In this document: piece after piece, positions 1 to 8,482 of the stretch
Layout: each line of letters starts with the position of its first letter
Position numbering within the stretch: position 1 is the first letter of the stretch
Source of the DNA: Flexivirga oryzae
Lineage (GTDB): Bacteria; Actinomycetota; Actinomycetes; Actinomycetales; Dermatophilaceae
DNA length: 64,000 bases
NCBI RefSeq assembly: GCF_014190805.1
Contig: NZ_JACHVQ010000005.1
Span: 1 to 64,000, forward strand
Reading direction: 5' to 3'
Notes under the pieces: model-generated
What the model saw: the letters and a program-made list of their open reading frames with translations, nothing else
What the model was told of the DNA's origin: nothing
The model's database searches: none
Made by a program: the position numbers and the translations under genes

Positions 1-156
1 TCGATCGACGTCGCGCGGTGGTACGACGAGCGGGACGCGTGGTCGCCGGAACGCATCGCCGACCACAACGCGCGGATGGCGCTGCGCATGGCGGGAGCCG
101 GCCTCGGCTCCGCCGCTGCCGAGGCGGACCGGCCCCCGCACTCCTCGGACGGGTGA
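1..156 (+). CDS. C-terminal fragment of an unidentified protein
   Basis: An open frame runs from the window edge to a TGA at 154-156 and gives about 51 residues with normal high-GC codon use. The residues are mostly charged and helical, ending in a Pro/Ser-rich tail. I do not recognise the family from this fragment; the start lies outside the window. Confidence 0.5.
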   Translation, partial: SIDVARWYDERDAWSPERIADHNARMALRMAGAGLGSAAAEADRPPHSSDG

Positions 157-288
157 CCTCGTCACCACCAGTGGTCCAGTTCGCACCACGTGAACGGTGA
201 ATACGGGCAATTGTGCACATGTCCCGGTCCAGTCGTGGCTCCCAGACTGGTTCTCACCACAACGCGGCAACGCACAAGGAGCACGCAG

Positions 289-1191
289 ATGAGACGTAGC
301 AAGGTCAGCGGCAAGGTCGCCGCCATCACGGGAGCCGGTTCGGGCATCGGCCGCGCCCTCGCCGTCGAACTCGCCCGCCGTGGTGCGTCCGTCGCCATCA
401 GCGACCTCGACGAGACGGGCCTGGCGGAGACGGCGTCCTTGCTGGATGGCCCGTCCCACACGTCCGTCGTCGATGTCAGCGCCCGGGACGCGGTGCTGTC
501 GTGGGCCGACGAGGTGAAGGGACGTTTCGGCCGGGTCAACCAGATCTACAACAACGCCGGCATCGCGTGGAACCGCCACGTGCTGGACAGCAAGTGGGCG
601 GACTACGAACGCGTCCTCGCGGTCAACCTCAACGGGGTCATCCATGGCACCCATGCCTTCCTGCCGCACCTCGTCGCCTCGGGCGATGGCGCTGTCGTCA
701 ACGTCTCCAGCATCAACGGCGTCATCAGCCAGCCCGGACTGTCGCAGTACTGCGCAGCGAAGTTCGGCGTCCGCGGGTTCACCGAAGCGCTCCGCACCGA
801 GATGATCCTCACCGGGCAGCCCGTCCACGTCAGCGTCGTGCATCCCGGTGGGGTCGCCACCGCGATCTCGTCGAGTGCAACGCGAATCGCCGAGGAAGCG
901 GGTGAGGAACTCACCGCCGGCCAGCGCGCCCGGGAGCGCATCTACCGGGAGAAACTTCTTCGGATGCCACCCTCGAAGGCGGCCCGCATCATCGTCGATG
1001 GCGTCGAGCGGGCGAAACCGCGCATCCGCGTCGGCGGGGACGCGGTCGTGCTCGACCTGATGACGCGCCTGGCACCCGGATTCGCCACCTACCTCACCGT
1101 GCCGCTCGAGCGGAAGCTGTTCGGGCCGGCCTCCGGGATCGAGGAGGCAGTCGCAGCCGGGCCCTCGGTCAACGTGTCGCTCCCGGACTGA
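289..1191 (+). CDS. Short-chain dehydrogenase/reductase (SDR)
   Basis: This 300-residue protein is a classical SDR NAD(P)-dependent oxidoreductase. The cofactor-binding TGAGSGIG is at residues 14-21, NNAG at 88-91, and the catalytic Ser141, Tyr154 and Lys158 are in place (YCAAK). Asp39 after the second beta strand suggests NAD(H) preference, which is an inference. The ATG at 289 was chosen because AAGGAG lies 8 nt upstream; a longer in-frame GTG at 190 has no such site and would add non-family sequence. The C-terminal extension of about 80 residues is typical of the membrane-associated long-chain SDRs. The substrate cannot be told from sequence. It converges with the yajQ-like gene. Confidence 0.9.
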   Translation: MRRSKVSGKVAAITGAGSGIGRALAVELARRGASVAISDLDETGLAETASLLDGPSHTSVVDVSARDAVLSWADEVKGRFGRVNQIYNNAGIAWNRHVLDSKWADYERVLAVNLNGVIHGTHAFLPHLVASGDGAVVNVSSINGVISQPGLSQYCAAKFGVRGFTEALRTEMILTGQPVHVSVVHPGGVATAISSSATRIAEEAGEELTAGQRARERIYREKLLRMPPSKAARIIVDGVERAKPRIRVGGDAVVLDLMTRLAPGFATYLTVPLERKLFGPASGIEEAVAAGPSVNVSLPD

Positions 1192-1229
1192 CGGGGTTCG
1201 TACCGGGTCCGACCCGCGCAACGCGTGGT

Positions 1230-1727
1230 TCAGCGGTAATTGGTGAACTGCAGCGCGACATCCAGGTCCGCCGCCTTGAGCAGCCGCTGGACCTCCTGCA
1301 GGTCGTCGCGCGACTTGCTGGTCACCCGCAACTCGTCGCCCTCGATGCGCGACTTGACCGATTTCGGGCCTTCGTCGCGGATGATCTTGGAGATCTTCTT
1401 GGCGTTCTCCTGGCTGATGCCGTTCTTGAGCGTCGCCTCCAGGCGGTAGTCCTTGCCGGACAACTGCGGCTCGCCGTCGTGCGAGAGTTCCAGCGACTTC
1501 AGTGAGACGCCGCGCTTGACCAGCTTGGTCTGGAAGACGTCGAGCACTGCGAGCGTGCGCTCCTCGGAGTTGGCCTTCATGACGATCTTCTCGCCGGACC
1601 ACTCCAGCACTGCGCCCACGTTGCGGAAGTCGTAGCGGGTGGAGATCTCCTTGGCCGCCTGGTTCAGCGCGTTGCTGACCTCCTGCTTGTCGGTCTTGCT
1701 GACGATGTCGAATGACGAGTCGGCCAT
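1230..1727 (-). CDS. YajQ-family nucleotide-binding protein
   Basis: The 165-residue product begins MADSSFDIVSK and matches the length and N-terminal signature of the YajQ (UPF0234/DUF520) family, small cytoplasmic two-domain proteins. Members bind nucleotides, and in Xanthomonas one is a cyclic-di-GMP-responsive transcription co-regulator; whether that holds in actinobacteria is not shown here. The gene stands alone between the convergent SDR gene and the divergent tRNA-Tyr. Confidence 0.92.
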   Translation of the reverse strand: MADSSFDIVSKTDKQEVSNALNQAAKEISTRYDFRNVGAVLEWSGEKIVMKANSEERTLAVLDVFQTKLVKRGVSLKSLELSHDGEPQLSGKDYRLEATLKNGISQENAKKISKIIRDEGPKSVKSRIEGDELRVTSKSRDDLQEVQRLLKAADLDVALQFTNYR

Positions 1728-1808
1728 GATCTCCAGCTCCTTCGGGCGAGTACGGTGCTCGCCCGAGTATGCCGCGCCCTCACGGGTATGCCGCCCGCGG
1801 GACGCCGA

Positions 1809-1839
1809 TTGGCCCGCGCCGCCCGATGCTTGTTATCCT
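1809..1839 (+). promoter_or_regulatory. Candidate promoter of tRNA-Tyr
   Basis: TTGGCC at 1809-1814 and TATCCT at 1834-1839 are separated by 19 nt and lie 15 nt upstream of the tRNA. The -10 is a good actinobacterial TANNNT match; the spacer is slightly long. Confidence 0.35.
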
Positions 1840-1853
1840 CGTCCACGCACCAC

Positions 1854-1937
1854 GCCAGGTTGCCCGAGCGGCCAATGGGAGCGGACTGTAAATCCGTCGC
1901 GAAAGCTACCTAGGTTCGAATCCTAGACCTGGCACCA
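1854..1937 (+). tRNA. tRNA-Tyr (GTA)
   Basis: The 84-nt sequence folds as a class II tRNA. The acceptor arms GCCAGGT (1854-1860) and ACCTGGC (1927-1933) pair perfectly, the anticodon loop CTGTAAA gives GTA, there is a long variable arm, and the T-loop GGTTCGAATCC is standard. CCA is encoded at 1935-1937. Confidence 0.98.
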
Positions 1938-1940
1938 CCT

Positions 1941-1978
1941 GACGAAGGGCCCCGGCGAATCAGCCGGGGCCCTTCGTC
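1941..1978 (+). terminator. Hairpin terminator after tRNA-Tyr
   Basis: A perfect 16-bp inverted repeat (1941-1956 and 1963-1978) with a 6-nt loop GAATCA starts 4 nt after the tRNA. There is no U tract, as is common for actinobacterial terminators. Confidence 0.8.
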
Positions 1979-2046
1979 GTGCCCCGGACCGGATCGCTGC
2001 GGGTTCGGCTGCGTCCGGGGTTCGCAGAGGTTACGTTGGAGGCGCC

Positions 2047-2967
2047 ATGAGCATCGACGAACAACGCGAGGACGCCGGCGGAGGTGTGCCTGCGGAGCCG
2101 CTGATCCTGCACCCGGAGCAGGAGGTCACCTTCGGTCAGGTGCGCGCGATCGGTCAGCGGATGCAGCGGTTCATGCTCGAGTACGAGTTCGCGCTGAGCG
2201 AGGTCGAGACCAAGATCACCATCCTCAGCGACGAATTCCGGCGGATGCACGACTACAACCCGATCGAGCACGTCTCCAGCCGGGTGAAGACCATCGACAG
2301 CCTGGTCGAGAAGCTGGACCGCAGGGGCGTCCCCGCCGAACTCGAGGCGATCCGCGAACAGATCACCGACATCGCCGGGATCCGGGTGACCTGCAGTTTC
2401 GTGGGCGACGCCTACATGCTGTTCGACCTGCTCACCCGGCAGGAGGACGTCACGGTCCGGATCGTCAAGGACTACATCGCGCAGCCGAAACCCAACGGCT
2501 ACAAGAGCCTGCACGCGATCGTCGACATACCCGTGTTCCTGTCCACCGGGAAGGTCCTGGTGCCGGTCGAGATCCAGTTCCGAACGATCGCCATGGACTT
2601 CTGGGCGAGCCTGGAGCACAAGATCTACTACAAGTACGACCAGGACGTCCCCGCCGCGCTCCTCGCCGAACTGAAGGACGCCGCCGACGTCGCCGACGCA
2701 CTCGACACCACGATGGATCGGCTGCACAAGCGGGTCCGTGGCGCCGACTCCGCACCGGGCCGAACGGCCGAGGCTCCGGAACCACGTCGGCCGTCATACG
2801 GCGATCAGGGCGATGCCGGCCAGGACGACCACCGCTCCGGCGAACTTGCGCGCCGGTGCCGGCTCGTGGAAGAGCTTCCACGCCAACAACGAGCCCACGA
2901 CGATGCTCGACTCGCGTGCCGGCGCGACCAGCGCCACCGACGTCGTGGTCATCGCCTGCAGCACTAG
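2047..2967 (+). CDS. Small alarmone synthetase (RelA/SpoT domain, GTP pyrophosphokinase family)
   Basis: The 306-residue product carries a stand-alone (p)ppGpp synthetase domain at about residues 30-230, with GYKSLH at 151-156 and EIQFRT at 175-180. It lacks the HD hydrolase, TGS and ACT domains of long RSH enzymes, so it resembles RelQ/RelP-type small alarmone synthetases that make (p)ppGpp from ATP and GDP/GTP. Residues from about 240 to the end are Arg/Gln-rich and unlike the family. From residue 250 they are translated from DNA that is the antisense of the convergent transporter gene (174-bp overlap), so the tail probably reflects a lost stop codon. Confidence 0.85.
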   Translation: MSIDEQREDAGGGVPAEPLILHPEQEVTFGQVRAIGQRMQRFMLEYEFALSEVETKITILSDEFRRMHDYNPIEHVSSRVKTIDSLVEKLDRRGVPAELEAIREQITDIAGIRVTCSFVGDAYMLFDLLTRQEDVTVRIVKDYIAQPKPNGYKSLHAIVDIPVFLSTGKVLVPVEIQFRTIAMDFWASLEHKIYYKYDQDVPAALLAELKDAADVADALDTTMDRLHKRVRGADSAPGRTAEAPEPRRPSYGDQGDAGQDDHRSGELARRCRLVEELPRQQRAHDDARLACRRDQRHRRRGHRLQH

Positions 2968-3666
2968 GACGTACGCGAGCGGTGACAGCAGCGCGACGCA
3001 CAGCGTCTCCCGCCAGTGCGCACGCAGCACGTACCGCAGCTCGGCCCGACGGCCGCGCAGCCCGGGCACCATGAGCCCGGCCTGCCAGGCGGTGCCGAGC
3101 CAGAAGTAGGGGATCGGCAGCAGCGCGAGGTGGGTCATCGCGTGGTCGTCCCACAGGGTGTATGCCGCAATGGCGAGCCCGGTCGCGGCACCCCACCGGA
3201 CACCCCGCCAGGCCGGGGCCGCGTGCAGCTGCGGGGCGTCGGCCGACCGGGCCGACGCGACGACGGCGACACCGGCCACGATCACGAAACCACCCGCGAC
3301 GGCAACGGCTCCGGGCCGATCGGCCAGCACCACAATGGCGAACAGCATGGTGATCAGTGGCCCGGTGCCGCGCGCCACCGGGTAGACCACGCTCAGGTCC
3401 GCCTTGCGGTAACCGGTCTGCAGCGTGAGCCCGTACACGATGTGTAGCGCACCCGAGAGCAGGCTCGCCAACAGCAGGGTCCGGGTGAGTCCGTCACCGC
3501 TGACGAGCAGCACCGCGATGCCGAGCGGTGACCAGAGGAGCGCCGAGAGCAGCGAGTAGGAGAAGACGAAGGCGTAGCTTCCACCACCGACCCGTTTCGC
3601 CGCGATGTTCCACACGGCGTGCAGGACCGCGGCCGTGAGGACGAGGCTCAGTGCGGTGGCAGACAT
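2794..3666 (-). CDS. EamA/DMT-family transporter
   Basis: The 290-residue product is almost entirely hydrophobic, with about ten predicted membrane segments in two EamA-type repeats. It starts MSATALSLVLTAAVLHAVWN, the usual first helix of drug/metabolite transporters of the cytoplasmic membrane. The exported or imported substrate cannot be inferred. Its 3' end overlaps the tail of the alarmone synthetase gene; its 5' end is 77 bp from the chosen start of the divergent MFS gene. Confidence 0.88.
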   Translation of the reverse strand: MSATALSLVLTAAVLHAVWNIAAKRVGGGSYAFVFSYSLLSALLWSPLGIAVLLVSGDGLTRTLLLASLLSGALHIVYGLTLQTGYRKADLSVVYPVARGTGPLITMLFAIVVLADRPGAVAVAGGFVIVAGVAVVASARSADAPQLHAAPAWRGVRWGAATGLAIAAYTLWDDHAMTHLALLPIPYFWLGTAWQAGLMVPGLRGRRAELRYVLRAHWRETLCVALLSPLAYVLVLQAMTTTSVALVAPARESSIVVGSLLAWKLFHEPAPARKFAGAVVVLAGIALIAV

Positions 3667-3743
3667 CCCGAAGACGCTATCGAAGCGCCACCGCCCTCAC
3701 CGCCGCGGGAATGATCGCAGCGTCGTCGGGCTTGAAGGACCAC

Positions 3744-5168
3744 ATGGGCGTTCCGGCCGTCACGGAGCCGCGGCCGCTCGCGATGAGCGAGCCGGCCGGG
3801 CGGCGGCTGCTCGCGACGACCGTGCTCGGGTCCGGCATGGGCTTCCTCGACGGCACGATCGCCAACGTCGCGCTTCCGCACATTGGCGACGACCTGGGCG
3901 CCGACCTGGCCGGGCTGCAGTGGGTGGTCAACGGCTACACGTTGTCGCTGGCATCGCTGATCCTGCTGGGTGGGTCGCTCGGAGACCGCCTCGGCAGAAA
4001 GCGGGTGTACGCCTGGGGGGTAGCCGGTTTCGCCGTCGCATCGGTTCTGGTCGCGGTGAGCCCCACGATCGGGATGCTGGTGCTCGCCAGGATCCTGCAG
4101 GGCGTCGCCGCTGCCGCACTGACTCCCGGATCGCTCGCGTTGATCCAGTCGTCGTTCCGCCAGGAGGACCGGATGCGCGCCGTCGGCGCGTGGACCGGCA
4201 CCCTCGGCATCGCCACCGCGGGTGGACCGGTGGTCGGCGGTTGGCTGGTGGGCATCGACTGGCGGCTCGCGTTCTGGATCAACGTGCCGCTGGCGGTGAT
4301 CGTCCTCGTGCTGTTGCGTTCCGCGCCGGAGAGTCGTGATCCGCACAAGATGGCTGAAATCGACTGGCGGGCAGTCGTGCTCGCGCCGATCGCGCTTGCG
4401 GGACTGACGTGGGGGCTGACGGCGTGGCCGGACTCCGGTGCGTCCGCGACGACGGTGCTGTCCCTGGTGGTGGGTGTCGTGGCCGGTATGGCGTTCGTGG
4501 TCGCCGAGCTGCGCGAATCGCATCCGATGGTGCCGCCGGCGCTCTTCGCGTCGCGGGACTTCTCGGTCATCAACGTCGTGACGCTCTTCGTCTATGCGGC
4601 GTTGTCCGGATCGATGCTCTTCCTGGCGATCTTCCTGCAGGTGAGCGCCGGATGGTCGCCGCTCGAGGCCGGTGCGGCCACCGTCCCGATCTCGGTGTTG
4701 ATGTTCTTCCTCGCCTCCCGATTCGGTGCGTTGGCAACGAAGTTCGGTCCGAGGTCGCTCATGGTCGGTGGGGCAGCGGTGCTCGCTGCCGGCTTCGCGT
4801 CGCTGGCGTTCGCGCCGAACGACGCGTCATACCTGACCCAGATCCTGCCGGGCGTGGTCGTCATCGGCCTCGGCCTGTCGATCCTGGTCGCACCGCTGAC
4901 CGGCACCGTCCTTGCCGCGGTGCCGGACAGTCAGTCCGGTCTCGCGAGCGGCATCAACAACGCGGTCTCGCGCACCGCGAGCCTCATCGCCGTCGCGGTG
5001 CTGCCGCTGCTGACCGGACTGAGCGGTACGGCCTACCAGAACCCGGAAGCCGTCGGGGACGCCTACCGTGCGTCCATGTGGTGGTGCGTCGCACTCGTCC
5101 TCGTCGGCGGCGGGCTCACGCTGGTCGGGCTGCGCCGCCGATCGGGCGCACCGACCGGCGCAACCTGA
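3744..5168 (+). CDS. MFS transporter, DHA2 (EmrB/QacA-like, 14-TM) family
   Basis: The 474-residue integral membrane protein has the signature FLDGTIANVALP in TM1, GGSLGDRLGRKRV between TM2 and TM3 (motif A) and GPVVGGWL in TM5 (motif C, typical of antiporters). Such proteins export drugs or metabolites using proton motive force. The ATG at 3744 is preceded by GAAGGA. A longer in-frame ORF from 3651 would overlap the divergent transporter start and adds a charged non-family leader, while ATG 3783 has no clear ribosome site. No regulator lies beside it. Confidence 0.85.
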   Translation: MGVPAVTEPRPLAMSEPAGRRLLATTVLGSGMGFLDGTIANVALPHIGDDLGADLAGLQWVVNGYTLSLASLILLGGSLGDRLGRKRVYAWGVAGFAVASVLVAVSPTIGMLVLARILQGVAAAALTPGSLALIQSSFRQEDRMRAVGAWTGTLGIATAGGPVVGGWLVGIDWRLAFWINVPLAVIVLVLLRSAPESRDPHKMAEIDWRAVVLAPIALAGLTWGLTAWPDSGASATTVLSLVVGVVAGMAFVVAELRESHPMVPPALFASRDFSVINVVTLFVYAALSGSMLFLAIFLQVSAGWSPLEAGAATVPISVLMFFLASRFGALATKFGPRSLMVGGAAVLAAGFASLAFAPNDASYLTQILPGVVVIGLGLSILVAPLTGTVLAAVPDSQSGLASGINNAVSRTASLIAVAVLPLLTGLSGTAYQNPEAVGDAYRASMWWCVALVLVGGGLTLVGLRRRSGAPTGAT

Positions 5169-5261
5169 CCAGCTGCCTGGTGCGCGACAAGATCTGCGGC
5201 CGGGTGATCCGCTCCGCGCGTTCGTCCGCCGGAGGGCGCCGGTTGGCGACATACTCAGCCC

Positions 5262-5744
5262 ATGAGGTGGTACTGGGGGATGCTGCTGGCGATCGCGTTG
5301 ATCGTGGCGGTGCCGATCGGCGCGCTCTGGTTGTGGGGCCGGCCGCGGGCGCACTTGGCGTTGCCGACGGCGGCAACGCCACCGGCCGAGGTGGTGCGCA
5401 CCTATGCGCGGGCGATGAACGCACGCGACTTCGGTGCCTGCAAACACATGGGTGTCGGGGACGCCGGTGACCCGGTGGCCGATTGGAGCACCCTGCACGG
5501 GCCACAGATCCTCGACCTGAAGATCGACGGCGTCAGCAGGGTCATGTCGGGTCCGAAAGCCGCGAAACGCCAGTACGACCGGGGGCTGAAACGCTGGAAC
5601 GAGGTCGTCGAGGTCGACACGACGGAGACACTGAAGAACTTCGACGGCACGCCCGACCCCGAGCCGGGCCACGTGTTCTCCTTCGTACTCGTCCGGCACG
5701 ATGCGTCGCAGCCCTGGCGCATCTACTCCGCCGGCGAGGGCTGA
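5262..5744 (+). CDS. Membrane-anchored protein of unknown function
   Basis: The 160-residue product has an N-terminal uncleaved signal or anchor (residues 4-26) and a soluble part that would lie outside the membrane, with alternating strands and a tryptophan near the end (QPWRIYSAG). The fold looks like the small alpha+beta (NTF2-like) extracytoplasmic domains common in actinobacterial hypothetical proteins; this is only an impression. It ends 46 bp before the sigma factor gene and may or may not belong to the same transcript. Confidence 0.65.
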   Translation: MRWYWGMLLAIALIVAVPIGALWLWGRPRAHLALPTAATPPAEVVRTYARAMNARDFGACKHMGVGDAGDPVADWSTLHGPQILDLKIDGVSRVMSGPKAAKRQYDRGLKRWNEVVEVDTTETLKNFDGTPDPEPGHVFSFVLVRHDASQPWRIYSAGEG

Positions 5745-5790
5745 GATCGGGGGACCTCACGTTTCGGCCGCCCGCCACGACTACCAGGTG

Positions 5791-6288
5791 ATGAAGCAAC
5801 CATTCGAGAATGCGATCGACGCACACGGGCCCACCGTGTTGCGGGTATGTCGTGCCGTCCTCGGCGCGACCGTGGACGCCGATGACGCCTGGTCGGAGAC
5901 CTTCGTCGCGGCGCTGCGGGCGTGGCCGGAGCTGCCCGAGCACACCAACGTCGAGGCGTGGCTGGTGCGCGTGGCGCATCGCAAGGCGATCGACGTCGTC
6001 CGCGCGAACAGACGGCACGCGGTGCCCACCGACGAGCTGCCCGCCACGGCGCCCAGCACGGAAGGGGTGCCGCACGACGGAGACCCCGACCTGTGGTCGG
6101 CCGTGGCGGCGCTGCCCGAGCGACAGCGACTCGCGGTGGCTTACCACTACGTGGGTGGCCTGACGCACGGCGACACCGCGGAACTGATCGGTGGTACGGC
6201 CGACGCCGTCCGCCGGGCCGCGGCCGACGGCATCAGGGCGCTGCGGAAGACCTACGCATCGAGCGCAACTCAGGAAGGAAAACGATGA
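5791..6288 (+). CDS. Sigma-70 family (ECF-type) sigma factor
   Basis: The 165-residue protein has sigma region 2 at about residues 10-75 (RAVLGATVDADDAWSETF and a VRVAHRKAIDVVRANRR segment) and region 4 at about 105-155 (LPERQRLAVAYHYVGGLTHGD, a helix-turn-helix). No region 1 or 3 is present, as in ECF factors. The start is ATG 5791 or the adjacent GTG 5788; neither has a strong ribosome site. Its stop overlaps the ogt start (ATGA), and it heads a run of overlapping alkylation-repair genes, so it probably activates them. No anti-sigma gene is seen nearby. Confidence 0.85.
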   Translation: MKQPFENAIDAHGPTVLRVCRAVLGATVDADDAWSETFVAALRAWPELPEHTNVEAWLVRVAHRKAIDVVRANRRHAVPTDELPATAPSTEGVPHDGDPDLWSAVAALPERQRLAVAYHYVGGLTHGDTAELIGGTADAVRRAAADGIRALRKTYASSATQEGKR

Positions 6289-6899
6289 ACACCCACGACA
6301 ACCCGGCGCTCGACCTGGCGAGCGCACTGCCGGTGCACACCGACGAACTCGACTTGCTGCGCAGCCGATTGGCCGAGCGAGCAGGTCACGACGGGCTGCT
6401 CGACGTCGCCTACCGCACGATCGACACACCCCTGGGCCCGCTCCTCCTCGCCGCGACCGACCGCGGCCTGGTGCGGGTGGCCTACGAGCGAGAGGAGTTC
6501 GAGCAGGTGCTCGACACCATCGCCCGACGGGTCAGCCCGCGCATCCTGCGCACCCCTGCGCGTCTGGACGAGGTGGCCCGCGAACTCGACGAGTACTTCG
6601 CCGGGCACCGCCGGACCTTCGACCTGGCGCTGGACCACTCGCTGTCGGCGGGGTTCCGCGCGGAGGTGCACCGCAACCTGCCGACGATCGGCTACGGCCG
6701 CACGGCGTCGTACGGCGAGGTCGCGGCGCTGGTCGGCCGGCCCCGAGCGGTGCGCGCGGTGGGCACGGCGTGCGCGACGAACCCCCTGCCGATCGTGGTC
6801 CCGTGCCACCGGGTCGTCCGCAGCGACGGCTCGCTCGGCGGTTACGTCGGGGGAGTTGAGGCCAAGACGACGCTGCTGACCCTGGAAGGAGCCGCCTGA
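6285..6899 (+). CDS. ogt: Methylated-DNA--protein-cysteine S-methyltransferase
   Basis: The 204-residue protein removes alkyl groups from O6-alkylguanine by transferring them irreversibly to its own cysteine. The active-site PCHRV is at 173-177 (Cys174), and the preceding helix GYGRTASYGEVAALVG and recognition segment AVGTACATNPLPI are intact. The N-terminal 40 residues are longer than in E. coli Ogt. The start ATG at 6285 overlaps the sigma stop and is preceded by AGGAAGGA. It is translationally coupled to the sigma factor and to the following oxygenase (TGATG junction). Confidence 0.93.
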   Translation: MNTHDNPALDLASALPVHTDELDLLRSRLAERAGHDGLLDVAYRTIDTPLGPLLLAATDRGLVRVAYEREEFEQVLDTIARRVSPRILRTPARLDEVARELDEYFAGHRRTFDLALDHSLSAGFRAEVHRNLPTIGYGRTASYGEVAALVGRPRAVRAVGTACATNPLPIVVPCHRVVRSDGSLGGYVGGVEAKTTLLTLEGAA

Positions 6900-7609
6900 T
6901 GAACCACTGGCAGCGCCGGGTCGACGGCGGCGACTGGGGCGGCATCGCAGCCGAGCTCGACGAGTACGGCGGTGCGCTGCTCCCGCAACTCCTCGACCCC
7001 GAAGAGGCGGCGCGGATCCGTGCGTTGTACCCACGCGACGAGCTGTTCCGCAGCACGGTCAACATGGGTCGGCACCGGTTCGGGGACGGCGAATACCGTT
7101 ACTTCGCAACGCCGTACCCGAAGCCGATCGAGCGGCTGAAGCAGGCGCTGTACCCGCACCTGCTGCCGATCGCTCGTGACTGGTGGACCAGGCTCGGCCG
7201 CGAACCGGTGTGGCCGGACACGCTCGATGAGTGGCTGGCGCAGTGCCACGCCGCCGGACAGACGAAGTCGACGGCGATCCTGCTGAGGTATGGCGCGCAG
7301 GACTGGAACGCACTGCACCGAGACCTGTACGGCGACCTGGTGTTCCCGCTCCAGGTCGTGATCAATCTCAACGATCCGGGGGTCGACCACACCGGCGGCG
7401 AGTTCCTGCTCCTGGAACAGCGGCCGCGCGCCCAATCACGCGGCACCGCAACGTTGCTGCCGCACGGCCATGGATACGTCTTCACGACCCGGGACCGGCC
7501 GGTGCGGTCCGCGCGGGGCTGGTCGGCGGCGCCGGTGCGACACGGGGTCTCCGCCATACGATCCGGCGAGCGACACACCCTGGCCCTGGTGTTCCACGAT
7601 GCCGCCTGA
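6899..7609 (+). CDS. 2OG-Fe(II) oxygenase
   Basis: The 236-residue protein resembles the 2-oxoglutarate/Fe(II) dioxygenases annotated as DUF2086. The probable iron ligands are His140 and Asp142 (HRD) and His215, and Arg225 would bind 2-oxoglutarate. It lies between Ogt and an Ada-type zinc domain with overlapping start and stop codons. An oxidative DNA or RNA dealkylation role like AlkB is therefore the natural inference, although the sequence is not a close AlkB match. Location is cytoplasmic. Confidence 0.82.
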   Translation: MNHWQRRVDGGDWGGIAAELDEYGGALLPQLLDPEEAARIRALYPRDELFRSTVNMGRHRFGDGEYRYFATPYPKPIERLKQALYPHLLPIARDWWTRLGREPVWPDTLDEWLAQCHAAGQTKSTAILLRYGAQDWNALHRDLYGDLVFPLQVVINLNDPGVDHTGGEFLLLEQRPRAQSRGTATLLPHGHGYVFTTRDRPVRSARGWSAAPVRHGVSAIRSGERHTLALVFHDAA

Positions 7610-7937
7610 GCAGCAGGACCGGACGGCTTCCGGTGCCGGGGGGTTCACGCTGCTCGGCCCGGACCGGGTGCCCTACCGCTCGGACACTCCCGGGCTGCTC
7701 GGCGGCAACGGACGCCTGCACATCTACGGCCGGCTGGACTGCCCGTCCGCGCTGCGCGCCCTCGGGAAGGGCTACGCAAGGCACCGGGTCTTCTTCGCCG
7801 ACGAGTCCACCGCGATCGCGGCCGGCTACCGGCCGTGCGGAAACTGTCTGCGGGAGAAGTACCGGGTGTGGAAGGCGGCGTCCCGGACGGCGATCCCCAG
7901 CGATTCCTCACCCGCGGGTGACAGCCTGAACGGATGA
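7599..7937 (+). CDS. Stand-alone Ada-type metal-binding domain protein
   Basis: The 112-residue product contains one small domain resembling the N-terminal zinc module of Ada (PF02805). Cys48 and the segment STAIAAGYRPCGNCL (Cys80, Cys83) match the end of that module. In Ada the cysteine nearest the DNA accepts methyl groups from phosphotriesters and turns the protein into an activator. Only three cysteines are present; a fourth ligand could be His62. No AraC-type DNA-binding domain follows, so this is an orphan sensor-like domain. The start overlaps the oxygenase stop by 11 nt and its stop overlaps the next start (ATGA). Confidence 0.75.
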   Translation: MPPEQQDRTASGAGGFTLLGPDRVPYRSDTPGLLGGNGRLHIYGRLDCPSALRALGKGYARHRVFFADESTAIAAGYRPCGNCLREKYRVWKAASRTAIPSDSSPAGDSLNG

Positions 7938-8482
7938 GCACCGTCACGGTCCTGCTCGTGGCCGGGTGGGCGATCTTCTGGCTGTACTGGCTGTTCGCCG
8001 CCTTCTCGATGAAGCGGGGTCACGTGCCTTGGTCCCGCGAGCTGGGCATCCGGGTCGTGGTCGCGGGTGTGGTGATCGTCCTCTACCGGTTGGGGGTCTT
8101 CCGGCACTACGACCGCAACACCGAACTGTGGCGCGGCGTTCTCGGGTTGGTGCTGCTGGCGATCGGGCTCGGATTCGCCGTCTGGGCGCGCCTGCACATC
8201 GGCCGGAACTGGGGAATGCCGATGACGCAGCACCAGGAACCCGAGCTCGTGACGAGCGGTCCGTATCGGCGGGTGCGTCATCCCATCTACTCCGGGCTCC
8301 TGCTCGGAGTGGTCGGGACCGCCGTCGCGCTGAGCTGGACGTGGCTGATCGCCGCGGCGCTCGCCGGGATCTATTTCGTCTACAGCGCGACCGTGGAGGA
8401 GCACTATCTCGCGAAGCAGTTCCCGGACACCTACCCCGCGTACCGGCACTCGACCAAGATGCTCGTGCCGTACGTCTTCTGA
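7934..8482 (+). CDS. Isoprenylcysteine carboxyl methyltransferase (ICMT/PEMT)-like membrane protein
   Basis: The 182-residue integral membrane protein has about five hydrophobic segments and the conserved motif GPYRRVRHPIYSG with a following EEHYL...YPAYR segment. These define the ICMT/phospholipid methyltransferase superfamily that uses S-adenosylmethionine. Bacterial members methylate lipids or small amines; the substrate here is unknown. ATGA overlap with the Ada-like gene shows it is the last gene of the same operon. Confidence 0.83.
   Translation: MSTVTVLLVAGWAIFWLYWLFAAFSMKRGHVPWSRELGIRVVVAGVVIVLYRLGVFRHYDRNTELWRGVLGLVLLAIGLGFAVWARLHIGRNWGMPMTQHQEPELVTSGPYRRVRHPIYSGLLLGVVGTAVALSWTWLIAAALAGIYFVYSATVEEHYLAKQFPDTYPAYRHSTKMLVPYVF

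Noticed and set aside
3651..3743. Longer N-terminus for the first DHA2 exporter
   Set aside because: It overlaps the divergent EamA start, and adds charged residues not usual before TM1.
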